DNA of 8,776 bases from an uncultured Gemmatimonadota bacterium (lineage in GTDB: Bacteria; Gemmatimonadota; Gemmatimonadetes; Gemmatimonadales; Gemmatimonadaceae): assembly GCA_903906325.1 (NCBI GenBank), contig CAIVJV010000229.1:1-8776 (forward strand), read 5' to 3'. Under the pieces are notes generated by a model. That model was not told the DNA's origin. It saw only the letters and a program-made list of their open reading frames with translations, and made no database searches. The translations under genes were made by a program, and so were the position numbers. Position 1 is the stretch's first letter. Each line of letters opens with the position of its first letter. This document shows, piece by piece, positions 4,626 through 8,776 of this stretch.

Positions 4626-5935
4626 CCCCGCTCCCCGACGTCGTCGGTCGCCACGGCGAGGAGCCCCTCGCGCGTGTTGCGCGTGGGATCGTCCAACACC
4701 ACCTCGAGGAGCCGCTTGAGCGTCGCCCCGATGGCCGGACCGGCAGGGATGCCGATCCCGCGGAGATCGTCACCGTCCACCGCCAGATCCCCCACGGTGA
4801 TCGGGTCGTGCCAGGCGCTCCGCATCGCGCGACGATAGAGGTGCACCCCCGCCCGCCGCGCCGCGCGGACGCGCGCCACGTCCGCCCCCGCCGCCTCCAG
4901 CTCTGCTGCCGCACGTGCCCAGAGGACGCGCGCCACGAGCGGCACCTGGAGCCGGCCGATCGTCGCGACGAAGCGCCGAAGCGCCGCACCCGCATGGAAC
5001 CGTTCCGACATCGCGAGGATCGACGGAACGGCGCCCAGGGCCTCCATCACCACACGGGCCAGCGCGATCTCCTCGTTGCTGCACCGGAGCGCCTTGAGCG
5101 TCCGGTCCGACGCCACCGGGACGGCCGCTCCCGGCTCCGCGAAGAGCGCCGCCATTCGCAGCGCGCGACGCGCCGGCCGCCGGAGGCGACCGGGACGCGC
5201 CAGGAAATCGATCGTCCGAAACCGAACGGTGGGTGCCTCGGCGAGCGCGGGGACGAGCGCCGTCAGGATCCCTGCCTCTCGATACCGCTCCAGGCTCGTG
5301 GACGGCTGGTCCACCTGCTCCAGGATCTTGTCGAGTTCCTGTTTCACGCGCTCCATCGAGAGCCGCGAGAGATGGGGCGCACTGGCGCGGATCGCTTCCC
5401 AGGTCGCAGGCTCGATCGCGAACCCGAATCGCCCCGCGAAGCGGATCGCCCGCAGCGCGCGCAGCCGGTCCTCCTCCATCCGCGTCGCCGCGATGCCCAC
5501 GCATCGGACCACCTGCCGGGCCAGATCCCCGCGTCCGTCGAAGGGATCACGCACCGCGAGGGTCTCCGCATGGACCGCGATGGCGTTGATCGTGAAGTCG
5601 CGCCGCGCCAGATCCTCGTCGAGTGACGCCCCGAAGCGTACCACCGCGTGGCGCCCATCGGTCTCCACATCGTGCCGAAAGGTCGTCACCTCGTGCAGGA
5701 CCCCCGCACGATCCAACACCCCGACCGTCCCGAACTGGATCCCCACGGGAACGGTGCGGCGGAAGAGCCGCTGCACCTGCTCCGGGCGCGCAGAGGTCGC
5801 GATGTCCCAATCGAGGGTCTCGATGCCGAGCAAAGCGTCCCGGACCGCCCCACCCACGCACCACGCCTCGAACCCCGCCCCTTCCAAGGTGCGGCAGATC
5901 TCACGGACGGCAGCGGGGGGCTGGAGACGCGTCAT
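4622..5935 (-). CDS. cca: Class II tRNA nucleotidyltransferase / poly(A) polymerase family protein
   Basis: The enzyme adds or repairs the 3' CCA end of tRNA, or is a related poly(A) polymerase. Over 437 residues the head domain shows CVGGAVRD (26-33), the metal-binding DWD at 42-44, RRDFTINA (111-118) and the neck motif EEDRLRALRAIRFAGRFGF (154-172), followed by RVKQELDKIL, which is typical of class II enzymes. The remaining half is Ala/Arg-rich and helical, as in the body and tail domains. I see no HD phosphohydrolase motif. Sequence alone does not separate a full CCA enzyme from A-adding or poly(A) enzymes. The ATG at 5935 is preceded by TAGCTT six bases upstream and no Shine-Dalgarno sequence. 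It is the first gene of the leftward group, diverges from the heptose kinase, and overlaps the glycosyltransferase by four bases. Confidence 0.93.
   Translation of the reverse strand: MTRLQPPAAVREICRTLEGAGFEAWCVGGAVRDALLGIETLDWDIATSARPEQVQRLFRRTVPVGIQFGTVGVLDRAGVLHEVTTFRHDVETDGRHAVVRFGASLDEDLARRDFTINAIAVHAETLAVRDPFDGRGDLARQVVRCVGIAATRMEEDRLRALRAIRFAGRFGFAIEPATWEAIRASAPHLSRLSMERVKQELDKILEQVDQPSTSLERYREAGILTALVPALAEAPTVRFRTIDFLARPGRLRRPARRALRMAALFAEPGAAVPVASDRTLKALRCSNEEIALARVVMEALGAVPSILAMSERFHAGAALRRFVATIGRLQVPLVARVLWARAAAELEAAGADVARVRAARRAGVHLYRRAMRSAWHDPITVGDLAVDGDDLRGIGIPAGPAIGATLKRLLEVVLDDPTRNTREGLLAVATDDVGERG
4631..4636 (-). promoter_or_regulatory. Shine-Dalgarno GGGGAG for the glycosyltransferase
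   Basis: GGGGAG (4636-4631) sits five bases before the ATG at 4625, inside the last codons of cca. It supports the overlapping ATGA start and contrasts with the SD-less starts of cca, obg and the asparaginase gene. Confidence 0.55.
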
Positions 5936-5941
5936 GGGTGA

Positions 5942-5947
5942 AAGCTA
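5942..5947 (-). promoter_or_regulatory. Putative -10 box TAGCTT of a leaderless cca transcript
   Basis: TAGCTT (minus strand, 5947-5942, within GCCTAGCTTTC) ends six bases before the cca ATG, exactly as for obg. It sits in the 77-base divergent spacer between cca and the heptose kinase, where a promoter must exist for each direction. No -35 box resembling TTGACA is visible at 16-18 bases. The promoter role is inferred. Confidence 0.45.
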
Positions 5948-6012
5948 GGCGATCCGTGGCAGGCGGGGCGACCGTCGCGAGGTGGTCGGTCCGAGGCCAT
6001 CTTTCAGGGACC

Positions 6013-6999
6013 ATGACGACGTCCGCTCTGACCCGCCAGCGCCTCGAGACCCTCCTCGCCGCCCCCTCGGCCCACGGTCGCCGTATCGCCATCATCGGCG
6101 ATGCGATGCTCGACGTCTATCTCCGCGGCGATGTCGACCGCATCTCCCCCGAGGCCCCCGTCCCCGTCGTGCGGGTCCGCGAGCGGATGGAGGCCCTCGG
6201 CGGCGCCGCGAACGTCGCCCAGAACGTCGCGGCGGTCGGCGCGCAGCTCGAGCTCGTCGCCGCCGTGGGCGCCGATCGCTCCGGCGAGCGCGTGCGCGCC
6301 ATGGTCACCGCGCTCGGTGCCGATCCTCGGGGACTCGTGACCATCGACCGCCCCACCACGACGAAGACCCGCGTCGTCGCGCGGGGCCAGCAGGTGGTGC
6401 GGGTCGATGAGGAGGTCGACACCGACCTCACTGGGCGCGAGGTGGAGGCGCTCCTCCTCGCCGTCGACCGCGCGGTCGCCGACGCCGACGCGCTGATCCT
6501 CGAGGACTACAACAAGGGGGTCCTCACCGAGGCCGTGATCCGGCGTGCGATCACCGCGGCGCAGGCCAAACGCCTCCCCATCATCGTGGATCCCAAGTAC
6601 CGGAACTTCTTCGCCTATCGCGGGGCGACGGTCTTCAAGCCGAACCGCCGGGAGCTCGAGGCCGCCCTCGGCGCGGCGGTGGATCTCGAGCATCCGGAGG
6701 CCTTGCCCGCCGTCTTGCACCGGCTCGGGGCCGAGCGGCTCCTGCTGACGCTGAGCGAACGCGGGATGGCCCTGATCGATCCCGATGGGACGATCCACCG
6801 CATCCCCACGACCGCGCGTGAGGTCTTCGACGTCGTCGGGGCCGGAGACACCGTCACCGCCTACCTGGCCACGATGCTCGCGGTCGGGGCCTCACCGGTC
6901 GAAGCGGCCATCATCGCGAACGACGCCGCCGGCATCCAGGTCGGCAAGGCGGGAGCGGCAACGGTGACGCCCGCCGAGATCCTCGCACACCGCGACTGA
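6013..6999 (+). CDS. PfkB-family sugar kinase, HldE/RfaE1-type heptose-7-phosphate kinase
   Basis: The likely reaction is phosphorylation of D-glycero-D-manno-heptose 7-phosphate at O1, an early step in ADP-heptose supply for lipopolysaccharide. The 328 residues match the kinase domain of HldE: IIGDAMLDVYLRGDVDRISPEAPVPVV (27-53 region), GGAANVAQN (63-71), TTTKTRVVARGQQVVRVDEE (115-134), EDYNKG (164-169), DPKYRN (193-198), KPNRRE (209-214) and the PfkB signature FDVVGAGDT (272-280) with catalytic Asp279. It stops after the kinase domain, so the nucleotidyltransferase half of bifunctional HldE is absent. The reading frame is open far upstream, but similarity begins near residue 25 from ATG 6013 and upstream sequence belongs to cca. 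AGGGA lies only two bases before the ATG, too close for a normal Shine-Dalgarno. Other PfkB kinases are possible, but RISPEAPVPV is distinctive. Confidence 0.88.
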   Translation: MTTSALTRQRLETLLAAPSAHGRRIAIIGDAMLDVYLRGDVDRISPEAPVPVVRVRERMEALGGAANVAQNVAAVGAQLELVAAVGADRSGERVRAMVTALGADPRGLVTIDRPTTTKTRVVARGQQVVRVDEEVDTDLTGREVEALLLAVDRAVADADALILEDYNKGVLTEAVIRRAITAAQAKRLPIIVDPKYRNFFAYRGATVFKPNRRELEAALGAAVDLEHPEALPAVLHRLGAERLLLTLSERGMALIDPDGTIHRIPTTAREVFDVVGAGDTVTAYLATMLAVGASPVEAAIIANDAAGIQVGKAGAATVTPAEILAHRD

Positions 7000-7053
7000 C
7001 CGTTCAGCGCGTCCCGCCGATCGGGGTCGCGATCACCCTCCACCGATGGACCG

Positions 7054-7626
7054 ATGAAGAAAGAGACCGCCTTCTCCCTCGTCGTACTCCTCGCACTCGC
7101 CTCCCCGGCTGAGGCCCAACTCGGGGGCGCCGCGGGGTTCCGGAGCGCCTCGAACGGGGGCTCTGAGCGCAATGGGGCCCGCACCGGGGTCGAGCTCCGT
7201 GGCTTCTATGACCGCACCATCTCCGCACGCTGGGGGGTCCGCGGCGAGTTCGGCTACAACCAGATGGCGTACCAGCGCCAGGATCCCACGGAGCGGTACC
7301 GCGTCAACGAGAACGGGTTCGAGGTGGGGCTGCACGCGCGTGTCCCGTTCGCGCTGGCCGGTGCGAGCCTCTACGCGCTGGGCGGCCCCGTCGCATCGTT
7401 CCGCGCGGCGTGCGGGGTCGACAGCTTCGACGACCCCAATGGTCGGGTCCCATGCGGCGAGGGCGAGACCTCACAGATCGGCTGGGGGGCGGGGCTCGGG
7501 GTCCGAGGCCAGATGCCAGACCCATCGCTCCGCTGGGTCGCCGAGGCGCGTGTGTTAGGCCGAGTGACGTCGGGCGTGGGCGGGACCGTATTGGCGCTCA
7601 GCGTCGGGGTCCAGCGGAGCCGCTGA
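7054..7626 (+). CDS. Small predicted outer-membrane beta-barrel protein with signal peptide
   Basis: The specific function is not recognised. The 190-residue protein starts with a clear signal peptide: MKKE, a hydrophobic core, then SPAEA and probable cleavage before QLGG at residue 22. The mature part alternates polar and non-polar residues with many Gly and aromatic residues, for example GVELRGFYD, WGVRGEFGYNQMAY, GFEVGLHARVPFALAGASLYALGG and WGAGLGVRGQ, the pattern of amphipathic strands joined by turns. Cys120 and Cys134 lie either side of an Asp-Asn-Gly loop and could form a disulfide in the periplasm or at the surface. It ends with a strand-like SVGVQRSR but not the usual terminal aromatic residue. 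It follows the heptose kinase by 54 bases in the same direction, with no clear Shine-Dalgarno or promoter in the gap, and ends before a strong hairpin. Confidence 0.75.
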   Translation: MKKETAFSLVVLLALASPAEAQLGGAAGFRSASNGGSERNGARTGVELRGFYDRTISARWGVRGEFGYNQMAYQRQDPTERYRVNENGFEVGLHARVPFALAGASLYALGGPVASFRAACGVDSFDDPNGRVPCGEGETSQIGWGAGLGVRGQMPDPSLRWVAEARVLGRVTSGVGGTVLALSVGVQRSR

Positions 7627-7664
7627 GGGTCGGCGGCCACCGGTGAGGAGCAAAGCGCCGAATG

Positions 7665-7716
7665 GACGAAACGAGAGCGGGGGCCCGGCGAACCGGGCCC
7701 CCGCTCTCATTTCGTC
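7665..7716. terminator. Bidirectional hairpin terminator between convergent genes
   Basis: A 24-base left arm (7665-7688) and right arm (7693-7716) are complementary except for one position, 7672/7709. The loop is CGAA on the plus strand and TTCG on the minus strand. The mismatch is C-A in the plus transcript but U-G in the minus transcript, so the minus-strand hairpin pairs throughout. GAAA precedes the GC-rich core and TTTC follows it, giving a short T-run in both directions, weaker than in a textbook terminator. It lies 38 bases after the barrel gene stop and eight bases after the stop of the leftward secreted protein, so it can end both transcripts. Confidence 0.85.
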
Positions 7717-7724
7717 TGCCGCGA

Positions 7725-8285
7725 TCAGCGAGACGCGGATGCGATCGCGAAGCGGATGGCGAGCATCGCCGGGGACGGCGTGCTCGGCCCCGCATCGATG
7801 GCGGCGTTGAAGGCCTCGATGGCCGCGACCAGGTTCGCACGGCTCGGGTTGGAACCGAGGGCAGCCAACGCATTCGCGAGAGCGCCTGCGGCACCCGATG
7901 GCACTCCATCCGCAACGAGCACGTTCTGAAGGGCCTGGGCCGCCGGGGCGCCACCGCCGCTCAGCACCGCACCGATGGCACGGGCCGTCGCCGCCGGGAC
8001 CGTCACGGTCCCACCCGCCGGGTTCGAGACGGAGACCCCGCCCGACCCAGCACCCCCGAACGTGGACGCCGCACCGGAGATGGCCGCTGCACCTGTCGGA
8101 GCAATCGGTCCGACCGGCGGTCCAATGGGCACCCCGATCGGGGCGATCGCCCCGCCCGCCCCACCACCACCGCCGCCCGGACCGGTGAAGTCGGAGCCGG
8201 CGCCACCCTGGGCCTCGGCGACCGCACCCGTCAGGGTCGCGATGATCGCGAGCCGGACGATCTGCTGCGTAAGAGAACGAATCAT
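7725..8285 (-). CDS. Secreted Gly/Ala/Pro-rich protein of unknown function
   Basis: I do not recognise a family. The 186-residue protein begins with a signal peptide (MIRSLTQQ, hydrophobic stretch, then AVAEA with cleavage before QGG at about residue 26). A flexible Gly-rich stretch including six Gly in a row follows, then a Pro-Gly-rich section (residues about 47-66) with recurring PIG, PVG and PIAP units, a Ser/Thr/Gly region with TVTVPAAT, and finally an Ala-rich, probably helical C-terminal half with ALANALAALG and AAIEAFNAAIDAG. There is no cysteine. The ATG at 8285 is chosen because the signal peptide begins there and GGAG lies ten bases upstream (8299-8296); a GTG at 8327 would add 14 residues that spoil the signal. 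It follows the OmpA-family gene by 45 bases on the same strand, so the two are probably co-transcribed and may both act in the envelope. Confidence 0.7.
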   Translation of the reverse strand: MIRSLTQQIVRLAIIATLTGAVAEAQGGAGSDFTGPGGGGGGAGGAIAPIGVPIGPPVGPIAPTGAAAISGAASTFGGAGSGGVSVSNPAGGTVTVPAATARAIGAVLSGGGAPAAQALQNVLVADGVPSGAAGALANALAALGSNPSRANLVAAIEAFNAAIDAGPSTPSPAMLAIRFAIASASR

Positions 8286-8330
8286 GGGATACAAGCTCCG
8301 AAATCGAGTGTGAGTTGAGTCGTTCACGGC

Positions 8331-8776
8331 TTACTGCACCGGGGTCAGCTCGACGCGACGGTTCGTCGCGCGGCCAGCCGCGGTGTTGTTCGGAGCGATC
8401 GGCTTCGAGCTGCCGTACCCCTTGGTGGTCATGCGATCCGCCGGCACGCCCTTCGACACGAGGTAGGCGCGCACCGCGTTCGCACGCGCCAGCGAGATCC
8501 GGGCGTTCCCCGGCTCAGCGCCGGTGCGATCGGTGTGACCACCGATCTCCACCTTCACCGACGGGTTGTCGAGCAGGGTCTTCGCGACCTCGTCGAGCGC
8601 CGGGCGCGAGGCCGGGAGCAGGGTCGAGGCCCCCGAGGCGAAGGCGACGCCCTTGAGGACGAGGCTCTTCGCGCCGGAGAAGATCGCCGGGCACCCCTTC
8701 ACGTCGACCGCCGTACCAGCCGGGGTGTTCGCGCAGGTGTCAGCGGTATCCGGGATACCGTCCCCGTCCGCATCGG
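8331..8776 (-). CDS. OmpA-family protein with TSP type-3 repeat, C-terminal part only
   Basis: The last 147 complete codons are visible; the start lies beyond the right edge. The visible part opens with a thrombospondin type-3 calcium-binding repeat, DADGDGIPDTADTC, followed by ANTPAGTAVDVKGCP, with two Cys. The OmpA C-terminal domain follows, from about VLKGVAF to RRVELTPVQ. This domain binds peptidoglycan non-covalently and tethers the outer membrane. The diaminopimelate-binding pair is visible: Asp in GGHTDRTG and, 15 residues later, Arg in SLARANAV, the same spacing as Asp271 and Arg286 of Escherichia coli OmpA. Further family motifs are GYGSSKPI and GRATNRRVEL. The missing N-terminus is probably a beta-barrel plus more TSP3 repeats, as is common in such proteins. 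It ends in TAA at 8331 and is followed on the same strand by the Gly-rich secreted protein gene. Confidence 0.9.
   Translation of the reverse strand, partial: DADGDGIPDTADTCANTPAGTAVDVKGCPAIFSGAKSLVLKGVAFASGASTLLPASRPALDEVAKTLLDNPSVKVEIGGHTDRTGAEPGNARISLARANAVRAYLVSKGVPADRMTTKGYGSSKPIAPNNTAAGRATNRRVELTPVQ

Noticed and set aside
4499..5626. 375-codon open frame on the plus strand
   Set aside because: Antisense shadow of cca; composition is that of a reversed GC-rich gene.
5623..6012. Upstream extension of the heptose kinase frame (130 extra codons)
   Set aside because: The extension is Arg/Pro/Ser-rich, antisense to cca, and lies before the start of family similarity. The ATG at 6013 fits the family.
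7046..7057. Tiny upstream frame ATG GAC CGA TGA overlapping the barrel gene start
   Set aside because: Three codons without any ribosome binding site; short overlaps like this arise by chance.
8101..8180. Repetitive-looking GGC/CCG tract as a DNA repeat or CRISPR
   Set aside because: It encodes the Gly-run and PIG/PVG section of the secreted protein. Units are irregular, with no spacer-repeat structure.
8286..8327. GTG start at 8327 for the Gly-rich secreted protein
   Set aside because: It would put 14 polar residues ahead of a good signal peptide; the ATG at 8285 has GGAG upstream.

Overview
The window is about 8.8 kb of GC-rich bacterial chromosome with dense, ordinary housekeeping genes. 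The lineage is inferred only. The genes point to a Gram-negative cell with an outer membrane: a lipopolysaccharide-type heptose kinase, an OmpA/TSP3 protein and a small outer-membrane barrel. The high GC, protein style and gene mix would suit Gemmatimonadota, but I see no marker that proves it. There is no CRISPR array, insertion sequence, phage gene, tRNA or rRNA.

Layout. From 1 to 5935 every gene reads leftwards (minus strand). In transcription order they are cca (tRNA nucleotidyltransferase), a GT4 glycosyltransferase overlapping it by ATGA, a zinc-type L-asparaginase, obg GTPase, dprA overlapping obg by GTGA, and hemW, which runs off the left edge. A 77-base divergent spacer (5936-6012) separates cca from a rightward pair: an HldE/RfaE1-type heptose-7-phosphate kinase (6013-6999) and a small predicted outer-membrane barrel protein (7054-7626). 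A 24-bp bidirectional hairpin (7665-7716) lies between these and two leftward envelope genes: a secreted Gly/Ala/Pro-rich protein (7725-8285) and the C-terminal part of an OmpA-family protein with a thrombospondin type-3 repeat (8331 to the right edge).

The most interesting region is 333-712. Three perfect copies of the DnaA box TTATCCACA (333-341 minus, 376-384 plus, 704-712 minus) flank a 70-bp island of about 19% GC (501-570). The island carries three tandem copies of a TRATTTATA-like unit. No other perfect copy was found in the window. Two of the boxes are written in frame as TTA-TCC-ACA (Leu-Ser-Thr) inside hemW and dprA, using the generally avoided TTA leucine codon. This has the architecture of a replication origin or another DnaA-binding locus. 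It lies away from any visible dnaA, dnaN or gidA, so its identity needs genome context. The same island also carries a near-consensus sigma-70 promoter for hemW.

A second pattern is a shared CTAGC[T/A]T element placed 6-7 bases before the start codons of obg, the asparaginase gene and cca, none of which has a Shine-Dalgarno sequence. That spacing is what a -10 box of a leaderless mRNA would have. The overlapping internal genes (glycosyltransferase, dprA) do have Shine-Dalgarno-like sequences. This suggests operon-leading genes are leaderless and internal genes are SD-dependent.
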